A stretch of DNA of 64,000 nt, taken from NCBI RefSeq assembly GCF_004784475.1, contig NZ_SRRT01000001.1:248001-312000 (forward strand), read 5' to 3'. Shown piece after piece: positions 17,071-26,536 of this stretch. The number at the start of each line of letters is the position of its first letter. Position 1 is the stretch's first letter. Under the pieces are notes generated by a model. That model had not been told where the DNA came from. It was given only the letters and a program-made list of their open reading frames with translations, and made no database searches. Both the position numbers and the translations under genes were made by a program. The DNA comes from Streptomyces bauhiniae. Lineage in GTDB: Bacteria > Actinomycetota > Actinomycetes > Streptomycetales > Streptomycetaceae.

Positions 17071-17119
17071 GGAAACGGGAGATCGTTCCGCCCGGAACGG
17101 AAGATCGTTCCGCCGGGAA
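17071..17119. repeat. Alternating inverted and direct repeats upstream of pcrA
   Basis: AGATCGTTCCGCC occurs at 17080-17092 and 17102-17114, exactly 22 bp (about two helical turns) apart. Between them, CGTTCC-GCCC-GGAACG (17084-17099) and GGAACG-GAAGAT-CGTTCC (17094-17111) form overlapping palindromes. The cluster lies 30 bp upstream of the pcrA -35 region and also upstream of the divergent membrane-protein gene. Confidence 0.6.
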
Positions 17120-17148
17120 TCCGGCCATGTTCCCCGGACCGGGACCGG

Positions 17149-17171
17149 TTGTCGGTGCGGCGCCCTAGACT
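17149..17171 (+). promoter_or_regulatory. DNA-damage (RecA-NDp/PafBC-type) promoter of pcrA
   Basis: TTGTCGGTG (17149-17157), 8 bp, TAGACT (17166-17171). This is an exact match to the actinobacterial damage-inducible consensus tTGTCRGTG-N8-TAnnnT. The expected start of transcription is 2-3 nt before the ATG at 17181, so the mRNA would be essentially leaderless, which agrees with the lack of a Shine-Dalgarno sequence. Confidence 0.75.
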
Positions 17172-17180
17172 CGTAGAGCG

Positions 17181-19661
17181 ATGAGCAGCCTCTTTGACGA
17201 CAACTTCCTGGCCAGCCTCCAGCCCCCGCGCGGGCCCGAGGAGGAGTCCGCGCCGCCCGAGGACGAGCATGCTCCGGAGCCGGTCCCGGACGACCTGTTC
17301 GGGGGGAAGTTCGACCTGCCCCCGGACCGGGACACCCACTACCGCGACGGCGCCCCGCGCCCGCCGGTCGACGCGGCGGCCCTCCTGGAGGGGCTGAACG
17401 AGAACCAGCGCGCGGCCGTCGTCCACGCGGGCTCCCCGCTGCTCATCGTCGCGGGCGCCGGTTCCGGCAAGACGCGGGTGCTCACCCACCGCATCGCCCA
17501 CCTCCTCGCCGAGCGCCATGTGCACCCCGGCCAGATCCTCGCGATCACCTTCACCAACAAGGCCGCGGGCGAGATGAAGGAGCGCGTCGAGCAGCTCGTC
17601 GGCCCGCGCGCGGGCGCGATGTGGGTCATGACCTTCCACAGCGCCTGCGTCCGCATCCTGCGCCGCGAGTCGAAGCGGCTGGGCTTCACCTCGTCGTTCT
17701 CGATCTACGACGCGGCCGACAGCAAGCGCCTGATGGCCCTGGTCTGCCGCGACCTGGACCTCGACCCCAAGCGCTACCCGCCCAAGTCCTTCAGCGCGAA
17801 GATCAGCAACCTCAAGAACGAGCTGATCGACGAGGAGGACTTCGCCGCCCAGGCGACCGACGGCTTCGAGAAGACCCTCGCCCAGGCGTACGCGCTCTAC
17901 CAGTCGCGGCTGCGCGAGGCCAACGCGCTCGACTTCGACGACCTGATCATGACCACGGTCAACCTGCTGCGCGCCTTCCCGGACGTCGCCGAGCACTACC
18001 ACCGCCGCTTCCGGCACGTCATGGTCGACGAGTACCAGGACACCAACCACGCGCAGTACGCGCTGGTGCGCGAGCTGGTCGGCACGGGCGCACACGATGA
18101 GGACGTACCGCCCAACGAGTACGACGTCCCGCCCGCCGAGCTGTGTGTCGTGGGTGACGCGGACCAGTCGATCTACGCCTTCCGGGGCGCGACCATCCGC
18201 AACATCCTGCAGTTCGAGGAGGACTACCCGGACGCGACGACGATCCTGCTGGAGCAGAACTACCGCTCCACGCAGACCATCCTGTCCGCCGCCAACGCGG
18301 TCATCGAGCGCAACGAGTCCCGCCGCCCCAAGAACCTGTGGACCAACGCCGGCCAGGGCGCGGGCATCACCGGCTATGTCGCGGACACCGAGCACGACGA
18401 GGCCCAGTTCGTCGCCGACGAGATAGACCGCCTCACCGACGCGGGCGACGCCAAGGCCGGGGACGTGGCGGTGTTCTACCGCACCAACGCCCAGTCCCGT
18501 GTGTTCGAGGAGATCTTCATCCGGGTCGGCCTGCCGTACAAGGTCGTCGGCGGGGTGCGCTTCTACGAGCGCAAGGAGGTCCGGGACGTCCTGGCCTACC
18601 TGCGTGTCCTCGCCAACCCCGAGGACTCGGTGCCGATGCGCCGCATCCTCAACGTGCCCAAGCGGGGCATCGGGGAGCGTGCCGAGGCGATGATCGACGC
18701 CCTCGCCCAGCGCGAGAAGATCAGCTTCCCGCAGGCGCTGAAGCGGGTGGACGAGGCGTACGGCATGGCCGCGCGCTCCACCAACGCGGTCCGGCGGTTC
18801 AACGCCCTCATGGACGACCTGCGCACCATCGTCGAGTCCGGCGCCGGACCGGCCACCGTGCTGGAGGCGGTCCTGGAGCGCACCGGTTACCTCGCCGAAC
18901 TCCAGGCGTCCACCGACCCGCAGGACGAGACCCGGATCGAGAACCTCCAGGAACTCGCGGCCGTGGCGCTGGAGTTCGAGCAGGAGCACGAGGACGACGA
19001 GCAGGGCACGCTGGCCGAGTTCCTGGAGCGGGTCGCGCTCGTCGCGGACTCGGACCAGATCCCGGACGAGGAGGACGGCGACGGCGTCATCACGCTGATG
19101 ACCCTGCACACCGCCAAGGGGCTGGAGTTCCCGGTCGTGTTCCTCACCGGCATGGAGGACGGCGTCTTCCCGCACATGCGCGCCCTCAACCAGACCAAGG
19201 AGCTGGAGGAGGAGCGGCGCCTGGCCTATGTCGGCATCACACGCGCGCGGGAGCGGCTCTACCTCACCCGCGCCGCGCTGCGCAGCGCCTGGGGGCAGCC
19301 GTCGTACAACCCGCCCTCCCGGTTCCTGGAGGAGATCCCGGCGACCCACCTGGAGTGGAAGCGGACCGGTGCCTCGGCCGCGCCCTCCTTCGGCAAGGCC
19401 GCCTCCTCGGTGGCGTCCACCCTCTCCTCGTCCCGGTCCCGTTCGTCGGCGGCCGGTGCCTCCGGGTTCGCCACCCGCCGGGCCGGCGAGAAGCCGGTGG
19501 TGTCGCTGGCGATCGGCGACCGCGTCACCCACGACCAGTTCGGCCTCGGCACGGTGGTCGCGGTGGCCGGCGAGGGCGACAAGGCCCAGGCCACGATCGA
19601 CTTCGGCGGCGGCAACGCCAAGCGGCTGCTGCTGCGGTACGCGCCGGTGGAGAAGCTCTAG
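17181..19661 (+). CDS. pcrA: ATP-dependent DNA helicase PcrA/UvrD
   Basis: 826 residues, superfamily 1A 3'-5' helicase. Motif I is GAGSGKT at residues 92-98, with II VDEYQDTN, III GDADQSIYAFRGA, IV QNYRST, V TLHTAKGLEFPVVF and VI YVGITRARERLYL. A divergent acidic N-terminal extension of about 65 residues and a Ser-rich linker before the C-terminal Tudor-like domain (IGDRVTHDQFGLGTVVAV) are typical of actinobacterial PcrA. It unwinds damaged DNA, removes RecA filaments and acts with UvrABC. A damage-type promoter immediately precedes it. Transcribed alone and followed by a terminator. Confidence 0.97.
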   Translation: MSSLFDDNFLASLQPPRGPEEESAPPEDEHAPEPVPDDLFGGKFDLPPDRDTHYRDGAPRPPVDAAALLEGLNENQRAAVVHAGSPLLIVAGAGSGKTRVLTHRIAHLLAERHVHPGQILAITFTNKAAGEMKERVEQLVGPRAGAMWVMTFHSACVRILRRESKRLGFTSSFSIYDAADSKRLMALVCRDLDLDPKRYPPKSFSAKISNLKNELIDEEDFAAQATDGFEKTLAQAYALYQSRLREANALDFDDLIMTTVNLLRAFPDVAEHYHRRFRHVMVDEYQDTNHAQYALVRELVGTGAHDEDVPPNEYDVPPAELCVVGDADQSIYAFRGATIRNILQFEEDYPDATTILLEQNYRSTQTILSAANAVIERNESRRPKNLWTNAGQGAGITGYVADTEHDEAQFVADEIDRLTDAGDAKAGDVAVFYRTNAQSRVFEEIFIRVGLPYKVVGGVRFYERKEVRDVLAYLRVLANPEDSVPMRRILNVPKRGIGERAEAMIDALAQREKISFPQALKRVDEAYGMAARSTNAVRRFNALMDDLRTIVESGAGPATVLEAVLERTGYLAELQASTDPQDETRIENLQELAAVALEFEQEHEDDEQGTLAEFLERVALVADSDQIPDEEDGDGVITLMTLHTAKGLEFPVVFLTGMEDGVFPHMRALNQTKELEEERRLAYVGITRARERLYLTRAALRSAWGQPSYNPPSRFLEEIPATHLEWKRTGASAAPSFGKAASSVASTLSSSRSRSSAAGASGFATRRAGEKPVVSLAIGDRVTHDQFGLGTVVAVAGEGDKAQATIDFGGGNAKRLLLRYAPVEKL

Positions 19662-19672
19662 ACAGACGACGC

Positions 19673-19697
19673 GAGCCCCGCCGGAAGGGCGGGGCTC
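19673..19697. terminator. Bidirectional terminator between pcrA and the M23 peptidase gene
   Basis: 10-bp GC-rich stem GAGCCCCGCC with its complement and a 5-nt loop, between convergent genes. Confidence 0.75.
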
Positions 19698-19719
19698 ACG
19701 TCATGTCGGGGCGGCGGGA

Positions 19720-21177
19720 TCAGGTCGGGTCCAGCCCGTGGCTGCGGAGCCAGGGCAGCGGGTCGATGGCGGCGCCGCCCGCCGGGCGCACCTCGAAGTG
19801 GAGGTGCGGGCCGGTGGAGTTGCCGGAGTTGCCGGAGTAGGCGACCGGATCGCCTGCCTTGACCGAGGTTCCGGAGGGTACGCGGTAACTGGAGAGGTGG
19901 CAGTACCAGGTCTCCGTGCCGTCCTTCGCCGTGAGGACCAGCATGTTTCCGTAGGCGCTGTTCCACTTGGTGGTGACGACACCGTCGGTCGCGGCCATCA
20001 CGGTGGTGCCGTACGACACGGGGAAGTCGATGCCGGTGTGGACGGACATCCAGTTGACGCCCGCCTGCCCGAACTGGGCGCTGAGGCCCTTCTGGAGCAC
20101 CGGCAGCATGAACTTGGGGCGGAGTCTCTCCTTGAGCGCGGCCTCGGCGGCGGCCTTCTTCTTCTCCAGCGCCTGCTGCGCCTTGAGGTCGATGCGCTCC
20201 TGGGTCCGGCTCACCCGGTCGGTGAAGTCGTCGGCCCCGGCGGAGAGGGTGCGCAACTGAGTGTCGAGCTTGCTGTTGGCGACGGACGGCTTGACCGTGT
20301 GCGTGTCGGCCGCGGAGGCGGCGGCCTCCTGCGTCTCACCGGTCAGGTCGCCGACCGAGGCGGCGGCGATACCGGCCACGCCCATCACACAGGCCGACGG
20401 TACGGCGACGGTCAGCAGTGCGGAGCGCTTGGCGGGCGTACGGCGCCGGGAGCGGGCCGCGGCGCGTGAACCCGCGCGCGGGGCCGGGGTGACCTCCTCC
20501 TGGTCGTCCAGGAGGCCGGGCACGGCGGGGAGTTCACCGGTACCGGTCAACTCCTCGTCGGCGTCCGGGTGTTCGCCGTACGGGTGGTCCGCGTACTCGG
20601 CGTAGGCGGCGTCGTCCCCGTACGGGTCGTGGGTGACCTGGTCGAAGGTGGCCGTCGCCTGCTGGTCGAACGGCTCCTCGGCCCGCTGGTGCTCGGGCGT
20701 GCCGTCGGTGTTCCACTGGGTGGCGTCGTAGGCGCCGGTGTCGAAGGTCTGCGTGCCCCAGTCCCACTGCTGCGCGGGGTCCGGGGTGAGCTGCTGCCCG
20801 TACTGCGCCCAGGCGCCGGTGTCCTCGGGGGTGCCCTGCGCGGGGACGGTCCAGGCGGTGGTGTCGTAGGCGCCCGTGTCGTACGCGGTGTGCTGCTGGG
20901 CCGCGTAGGGGTCGTGGGCGAGGTGGCCGCCGTCGCCGGTCTGCCAGTGCGTGGTGTCGTACGCGCCGGTGGCGTGCTGGACGTCCGGGTATCCGCCGAG
21001 GTGCGGGTCGGCGGCGTAGGCCGCCTCGGCCACCGGAAATCCGGTGGTGTCGTAACCGCCGTACGTGGTGAGGTCGTCGTACGGGACTTCCGGTGCTCCG
21101 TACGGCGCGTAGTGCGCGGTGGAGGCGTCGGAAGCCGGAGCCGGGGTCATGGTCCCCGACGGGTGACGGTCGTTCAC
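19720..21177 (-). CDS. Membrane-anchored M23 metallopeptidase
   Basis: 485 residues. An acidic N-terminal half contains at least four diverged repeats around GAYDTTxW (TGAYDTTHW, TGAYDTTAW, TGAYDATQW). One membrane helix (LLTVAVPSACVMGVAGIAA) near residue 285 and a coiled coil (TQERIDLKAQQALEKKK) follow. The C-terminal LytM domain has the zinc ligands HTGIDF and HLHFEV. The N-terminus is likely cytoplasmic and the peptidase outside, cutting wall cross-links. Start GTG at 21177 with GAGAAG upstream. An internal ATG at 21150 is the alternative. Confidence 0.85.
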   Translation of the reverse strand: MNDRHPSGTMTPAPASDASTAHYAPYGAPEVPYDDLTTYGGYDTTGFPVAEAAYAADPHLGGYPDVQHATGAYDTTHWQTGDGGHLAHDPYAAQQHTAYDTGAYDTTAWTVPAQGTPEDTGAWAQYGQQLTPDPAQQWDWGTQTFDTGAYDATQWNTDGTPEHQRAEEPFDQQATATFDQVTHDPYGDDAAYAEYADHPYGEHPDADEELTGTGELPAVPGLLDDQEEVTPAPRAGSRAAARSRRRTPAKRSALLTVAVPSACVMGVAGIAAASVGDLTGETQEAAASAADTHTVKPSVANSKLDTQLRTLSAGADDFTDRVSRTQERIDLKAQQALEKKKAAAEAALKERLRPKFMLPVLQKGLSAQFGQAGVNWMSVHTGIDFPVSYGTTVMAATDGVVTTKWNSAYGNMLVLTAKDGTETWYCHLSSYRVPSGTSVKAGDPVAYSGNSGNSTGPHLHFEVRPAGGAAIDPLPWLRSHGLDPT

Positions 21178-21368
21178 CAACTTCTCTTTCGCCTCGACAA
21201 CAGGGGCTGCCAGAGCAGTGCGGCGACTGTACCCGGCGGTATGCGGGCGCGACAATCTTCCGCTGGTTTCATGTGGACGGGAAACGGGCATTCGGCCGTG
21301 TTTCGGGGTTCGCTGAACGCGAGTTTGGCCCTGTGTTCGAAGAGCGTTCGATGATTTGTGACGCTGCG

Positions 21369-21938
21369 TCACTCCTGAGAAGCCTGTGGCAGACCTGTCA
21401 GCCACTTCGTGTACCAACTGTGGAAGTCGCGCTCCAATGAAGTGAAGCCGCCCCAGTCGGGGTCGAGGAACCCGATCTCCCCGGCGTGCGGACCGTTCAG
21501 AACGAGGCGGACGTACATTCCGCAGCCTTCCTCGGCCAGTGCGAGGGTGCCTCGGGTCAGCGTGTCGGCGGCCGCGCCGAGGCGGCCGGGGGCGGGCTCG
21601 GTCAGGGGGAACGGGGAGGCCAGGCGGCCGGGGAGCCGGTCCCGCGCCCATTCGTCGTCCACCGCCCAGTCGTCGTCGGCCTCGGGGCGCGGGGTGATCA
21701 GCGGAAGCAGGCCGTGGGCCGGGCCGGCCGGGCCGTCGCCCACCTCGGCGACGAAGGAGCGGTAGTGCGGGGGCAGCTCGATGCCGTGGGCGGTCTCGAA
21801 GGCGCGGATCTCCGGCTCCGGCAGCGGGGGTCGCAATGCGTAACGGTGTGTATCCGCCCCGAAACGCTCCATGGCCCGGTCGTGCGCCGCGGCCTCCCGC
21901 AGGCGTGCCGTTACGGCGGTCCGGTCCCAGGTCTTCAT
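21369..21938 (-). CDS. SMI1/KNR4-like protein
   Basis: 189 residues. The central pattern EIRAFETAHGIELPPHYRSFVAEVGDG is characteristic of SMI1/KNR4 proteins: a helix, then the LPPxYRxF motif. The C-terminal part (GEIGFLDPDWGGFTSLERDFHSWYTKWL) also fits. This family includes immunity proteins for polymorphic toxins, but no toxin gene is adjacent. ATG at 21938. The gene lies between two minus-strand genes and is probably a separate unit. Confidence 0.8.
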   Translation of the reverse strand: MKTWDRTAVTARLREAAAHDRAMERFGADTHRYALRPPLPEPEIRAFETAHGIELPPHYRSFVAEVGDGPAGPAHGLLPLITPRPEADDDWAVDDEWARDRLPGRLASPFPLTEPAPGRLGAAADTLTRGTLALAEEGCGMYVRLVLNGPHAGEIGFLDPDWGGFTSLERDFHSWYTKWLTGLPQASQE

Positions 21939-21970
21939 GGGAGCGAACCTAACGAGGTCGGGCGACCTGT

Positions 21971-22825
21971 TCAGGCCACCGTCAGGCCGCCGCCCTCCTG
22001 GCGGTGCATGGCGGAGTCGGAGTCGAGGGCCTCGCGTATGCCGGCGGCGACTGTGGGGTGGACCGGGAGGGCGAGGTGGCCGATGCCGCTGACCTGGATG
22101 TTGTGGGCCTCCAGGTCGGGGTGGTCGACGCAGGCCGCCTCCAGGGGGGCCATCACGGAGTCCAGGTCGCTCCAGAAGCTCACGAAGCGGGTGCGGCAGC
22201 CCGGTGCCGGGCGGGCCAGCTCCTCGATCACCGGCGAGTCTGGCCGCATCTGCCGGACGATCGGGTGCGCGTTGGCCAGCGGCACCGCGCGGGTCCCGGA
22301 GTGCGGGGTGCCCAGGGTGACCACGGTGCGCACCCGGACGTCACCGCCGAGGCACTGTGCGTAGTACCGGGCGATCAGGCCCCCCAGGCTGTGGCCCACG
22401 ATGTCCACCTGGGCGCTGCCGGTGCGCTCGCAGATCTCCTCCACATGCCGGCCCAGCAGCTCGGCCGCGGTGCGGATGTCGCAGGTCAGGGGGGAGTAGT
22501 TCAGCGATTCCACCCGCTGCCTGCCGTGCTGGGCGAGGTTGCGGCGCAGCAGCACGAACACCGAGCGGTTGTCGATGAAGCCGTGCACCAGCACGACCGG
22601 CGGCCCGGTCGGCACAGGCAGCCTCGACGTGCCCGCCGGCGCGGGAAGGGCGGCCTGGCGGCGCTCCTGGGTGAGGCCGGTCGGGTACAGCAGCATGTGA
22701 CCGGCCAGGATCGCGGCCTCCAGGGCGGTGGCCTTCACCAGCGTCACGGACACGGAGGCCAGTCTGCCGGGCCACAGACGCCGGCAGATCGGGAGGAAGA
22801 GTGGCAGTACCCCGGTGACCTTCAT
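21971..22825 (-). CDS. Alpha/beta-hydrolase lipase/esterase
   Basis: 284 residues. An N-terminal hydrophobic stretch (about residues 24-48) may be a signal anchor. The hydrolase domain has the oxyanion HGF motif ([11 protein letters not shown], near 76-86), nucleophile Ser146 in GHSLGG, a likely Asp in FWSDLDSVM, and His in GIGHLALP. It resembles triacylglycerol lipases of the LipA type that act outside the cell. The ATG at 22825 is preceded by a perfect AGGAGGT. Divergent from icmB; no foldase (Lif) gene nearby. Confidence 0.85.
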   Translation of the reverse strand: MKVTGVLPLFLPICRRLWPGRLASVSVTLVKATALEAAILAGHMLLYPTGLTQERRQAALPAPAGTSRLPVPTGPPVVLVHGFIDNRSVFVLLRRNLAQHGRQRVESLNYSPLTCDIRTAAELLGRHVEEICERTGSAQVDIVGHSLGGLIARYYAQCLGGDVRVRTVVTLGTPHSGTRAVPLANAHPIVRQMRPDSPVIEELARPAPGCRTRFVSFWSDLDSVMAPLEAACVDHPDLEAHNIQVSGIGHLALPVHPTVAAGIREALDSDSAMHRQEGGGLTVA

Positions 22826-22938
22826 TGGCCGACCTCCTGTCGGCACGCGGGGGGCGGCTCTGTCCCCCGCGTGCCCTCATGTCCCACCATGTGATTTCCC
22901 CCTCGCCGGGTGCCGTGAAACAGTCCGCTGCGGGATGC

Positions 22939-22947
22939 TGTGGATAA
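22939..22947 (-). promoter_or_regulatory. DnaA-box-like sequence upstream of icmB
   Basis: TGTGGATAA, the reverse complement of the perfect box TTATCCACA. It is one of two in the window and sits in the gap between the lipase and icmB. Confidence 0.35.
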
Positions 22948-23010
22948 CGTTCGTTCACTTCTCACAGGTGGCGGAACGTGCCAGGTGTGCGGTACTTGTC
23001 GGTACGGGAC

Positions 23011-23026
23011 GGAAGCGGACGCTTCC
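23011..23026. promoter_or_regulatory. Palindromic operator candidate upstream of icmB
   Basis: GGAAGCG-GA-CGCTTCC, perfect 7-bp arms, 37 bp before the icmB start. Confidence 0.45.
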
Positions 23027-23063
23027 GCGGTCCCTTGACGGTGGTCCCTTGATGGAGGCAGTG

Positions 23064-23461
<398 letters not shown>

Positions 23462-23483
<22 letters not shown>

Positions 23484-25087
23484 GCCCCCTCAGGCCCGTC
23501 CGGCGCCAGCTCGCGCACCATCGCCGCGCGCAGCCGCAGGGTGGTCGCCAGCCGCTGGAACGCCTCCGCCCAGTAGCCCCCTGCGCCGGGGGAGGCGTCC
23601 TCCCGTTCGTCGGGCACGGCCAGCAGGCTGTCCAGCCGGGCCGTCTCGGCCGGGTCGAGGCAGCGCTCCGCCAGGCCCATCACCCCGCTGAAGCTCCACG
23701 GGTAACTGCCCGCGTCCCGCGCGATGTCGAGGGCGTCCACGACCGCACGGCCCAGCGGCGCCGTCCAGGGAAGCGCGCACACCCCGAGCAACTGGAACGC
23801 CTCGGACAACCCGTGCCCGGCTATGAACCCGGCCACCCACGCGGCCCGTTCGTCCGCGTCCAGCGCGGCCAGCAGCTTGGCCCGGTCCGCCAGGGACACC
23901 GCGCCGGGCCCGCCCGCCTCCGGTGCGGACGGCGCACCCAGCAGCGCCCGCGCCCACCGCGCGTCCCGCTGCCGTACGGCCGCCCGGCACCAGGCTGCGT
24001 GCAGCTCGTCCTGCCAGTCGTCCGTCACGGGCAGCGCCACGATCTGCTCCGGGGTGCGCCCGCCGAGCCGGTCCGGCCAGGTGTCCAGCGGTGCCGACTC
24101 GACCAACTGACCCAGCCACCAAGACCGTTCACCCCGGCCCGCCGGGGGCCTGGCGGTCACGCCGTCACGCTCCATCTCCGGGTCGCAGGCGGCCGGTGCC
24201 TCCACGACGATCGCGGCCGTGCTGCCGGTGTGGTCCAGGGCGACGCAGGTCGCGGCCCGCTGCGCCATCCGCCCGGCCAGCGCCGAGCCGGGCAGGGTGG
24301 ACAGCAGCTCGGCCGCCGTCGCCCGGACGTTCCGGCTGCGGTCGCCGAGCGCCTGCTCCAGGAAGGGCTCGTCGTCGGCCGTGAGGCCCGCGCGCAGCGA
24401 GTCCAGGAACATCAGCCGGTCCTCGGCCCGCTCCTGGGCCCAGGTCTCCGCGAGCAACTCCCTTGCTGAAGACGGGGTTCGGGCGCGTAGTGCGGTCAGC
24501 AGGGCGACCCGTTCCGCGAACAGTCCCTCCTGCCACAGCCGCCGTATCCCCTCGTCGTCCTCGGCGTCGGGCAGTGCCGAGGTATTCCCGGAGGCCGAGC
24601 GCTGGGCGAACCGCCAGTCCGGGTTCAGCCGGGCCAGCCACAGGGCCCGTGCGCCCGCGAACTCCAGCGCGGCCGGGCGGAGATCGGTACGGGCGCGGGC
24701 CGCGTCCAGCAGGGCGGGCACGGTCTGCGGGGGTGCCGCGTAGCCGTGCGCGTTGGCCGACGCGAGCCACTGGGGGAGGAGTTCGGTGAGGTCGGGGGTG
24801 CTGCCCCGGCGGCCGCCGCCTCCGCCGGGGCGGTCGGCCAGGAGCAGGGTGAGGCGGTGGGCCGCCGCTGGTGGCAGGGCGGGGCGGGTGTCGGCGGGGG
24901 CGGGTTCCGGACGTGTGCCCGCGCGTCCGGGGCGCAGGCCGGCCCGGCGCTGTACGGCCGCGACGGCGGCGGCGTCCAGCAGGGCGGCCGGGGCCTCGCG
25001 GCCGGCGGGGTCGAGGGGGAGCGTGCGGCGGTCGGTGCCCAGCAGAGCGGCGGTGAGCAGGTCGTCCCAGGTGGGCGCCGTGGTCAT
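23462..25087 (-). CDS. DUF5691-like alpha-helical protein of the SWIM/MoxR locus
   Basis: 541 residues, soluble and mainly helical. It begins with [19 protein letters not shown], the start typical of DUF5691 proteins. Segments such as [36 protein letters not shown] look like HEAT-type repeats, suggesting a scaffold. The Trp-rich [17 protein letters not shown] and [10 protein letters not shown] are notable. No catalytic motif is seen. ATG at 25087 with GGAAGG upstream. It lies 41 bp after the SWIM gene on the same strand and is very likely cotranscribed from the damage-type promoter at 26.5 kb. Confidence 0.75.
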
Positions 25088-25128
25088 GGGGTTACCTTCC
25101 GGGCGGGTCGTGGACGCGGGCGGGGTGT

Positions 25129-26490
25129 TCAGCACAGGCTCACCGGCGCGGCCGTCCCTTCCGCCCACGCCGTCAGGGGCGTGAAGCCTCGGTGGCCGCA
25201 CTCGCCGAACACCGTGAGCGGAGCGCCTCCGGCCAGCGCGACCAGCCGCCACAGGCCCGGGCGGGCCAGGAACGACGGGGTCAGCGGCAGGGCGGTGTCC
25301 GACTCGGCGTCGGCGTCGGCCAGGTGCCAGGAGCCGGAGGTGTCCTCCGGCACGGGTATGACCGCGTCCAGGGTGACCGGGACGGAGTCCAGCCAGGGGT
25401 CCTCGCGGAGGGCCTCGCCGTAGGAGGTGAGGGCCTGCGCGGTCGTGGTGCCGGGTGGGCGGGAGGCGGCGGGGGCCGCTGGGGCGTGCCGTTCGCCCAG
25501 GGTGGCCCGGATCTGGCCCGCACCGGGATAGTCGGACAGGTCGGCGTCCAGGGACAGGCCGACCGGCAGGGAGAGTTCGGGCGCCCGGCCCGCCGCGCCG
25601 AAGGAGAGGAGCAGGCGGGTGCGGCCCGAGTCCGCGCCGTGCAGCCAGATACGGCGGTTCGTCAGTTTGGCGTCGGCCGTGTCGTACTGCGCGAGCACCT
25701 GCCAGTGGTCGCGCACCGGTGGCCCGTCCGCCGAGGTGGGCAGGCCGAGGCGGGTGCGGACGGTGGCCGCGAGGGCGTCCGGGAGCCGGTCGCGGTGCAG
25801 CCAGCCCTGGTCGAGCAGATGGAGCAGGGCGCACTCCTCCAGCAGCCGGGCCGGCCAGCCCGCACCGGACGCCGGTATGGCCCCCAATTCCCGCACCCAC
25901 GAGGCGAGTCCGGGCGCCTGGGCGTCGACCATGCGGGCTGCCGTCTCCTCCCACAGCCCGTACCCCGCGCGCTCGGCCGAGGCCAGGCCGTCGCGGAGGA
26001 GGTCGGCGAGGCGGCGCTCCAGCTCGGTCGCGCCCGCGGTGACCCGCTGGTCACGGCGCTCCGCGCGCTTCCGCGCGGCCTCCGGATCGGCCGCCGAACC
26101 CGCCGCAGCCTGCGTCTTCTTGGCCTCCACTCTTCCGCGCCGGCCCGCGAGCCACTGCTCGGCCCAGTCCGGCGCCGCCTCCGACTCGGGCACCGCGCTC
26201 TCGTCCCCGGCCCAGAGCAGCAGCAGCCCCAGCGCGTGTTTGCACGGGAACTTACGGCTCGGACAACTGCACTTGTACGCGGGCCCGGCGGGGTCCGACA
26301 GGTCCACCACCGTCTGGTACGGCTTGCTGCCACTGCCCTTGCACAGTCCCCACACCGCCCCCTCCCGGCCGCTGCCCGCACCGGACCACGGCCCCGCCAC
26401 ACCCAGTTTGCTTCCCGCTTTGCGCGACGACGCGTCAGGCGCCAGGTCCAGCACCTGCTCCGCGGTCCGGCGCACCCCCTGCTGAGTCAT
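25129..26490 (-). CDS. SWIM zinc-finger protein
   Basis: 453 residues. Near residues 75-95 is a SWIM zinc-binding motif, CSC-x6-CKH (KCSCPSRKFPCKH). The region before it (RTAEQVLDLAPDASSRKAGSKL) is typical of bacterial SWIM proteins. The remainder is helical with a Trp-rich C-terminal domain. SWIM domains bind DNA or proteins; eukaryotic SWIM proteins help Rad51 recombination. The ATG at 26490 lies exactly 7 nt after the -10 hexamer TAACGT, so the message is predicted to be leaderless. First gene of the minus-strand arm of the five-gene locus. Confidence 0.85.
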   Translation of the reverse strand: MTQQGVRRTAEQVLDLAPDASSRKAGSKLGVAGPWSGAGSGREGAVWGLCKGSGSKPYQTVVDLSDPAGPAYKCSCPSRKFPCKHALGLLLLWAGDESAVPESEAAPDWAEQWLAGRRGRVEAKKTQAAAGSAADPEAARKRAERRDQRVTAGATELERRLADLLRDGLASAERAGYGLWEETAARMVDAQAPGLASWVRELGAIPASGAGWPARLLEECALLHLLDQGWLHRDRLPDALAATVRTRLGLPTSADGPPVRDHWQVLAQYDTADAKLTNRRIWLHGADSGRTRLLLSFGAAGRAPELSLPVGLSLDADLSDYPGAGQIRATLGERHAPAAPAASRPPGTTTAQALTSYGEALREDPWLDSVPVTLDAVIPVPEDTSGSWHLADADAESDTALPLTPSFLARPGLWRLVALAGGAPLTVFGECGHRGFTPLTAWAEGTAAPVSLC

Positions 26491-26497
26491 GCCAACG

Positions 26498-26520
26498 ACG
26501 TTAGAACCCACCACTGACAA
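26498..26520 (-). promoter_or_regulatory. DNA-damage (RecA-NDp/PafBC-type) promoter of the SWIM-DUF5691 operon
   Basis: On the minus strand TTGTCAGTG (26512-26520), 8 bp, TAACGT (26498-26503): an exact match to tTGTCRGTG-N8-TAnnnT. The predicted transcription start is the A of the SWIM ATG. Confidence 0.75.
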
Positions 26521-26536
26521 TCGGTCATGGGAGTGG

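Noticed and set aside
15969..19532. A 1187-codon open frame on the minus strand antisense to pcrA
   Set aside because: It is the antisense shadow of pcrA joined in frame to the real 335-residue membrane protein. The antisense part has low-complexity Val/Gly/Arg composition and pcrA on the plus strand has all helicase motifs.
21340..21356. LexA-box-like sequence upstream of the M23 peptidase gene (CGAAGAGCGTTCG)
   Set aside because: The spacing is one base short of the actinobacterial LexA consensus and the first half site is imperfect, so I do not call it.
21358..21372. Inverted repeat GTGAC-N5-GTCAC near the end of the SMI1/KNR4 gene
   Set aside because: It overlaps the stop codon of that gene and its spacing fits neither the CRP-type nor the AfsQ1-type pattern. 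Probably chance.
22983..23012. A further PafBC-type motif upstream of icmB (TTGTCGGTA)
   Set aside because: The ninth base differs and no TAnnnT hexamer occurs 8 bp downstream.
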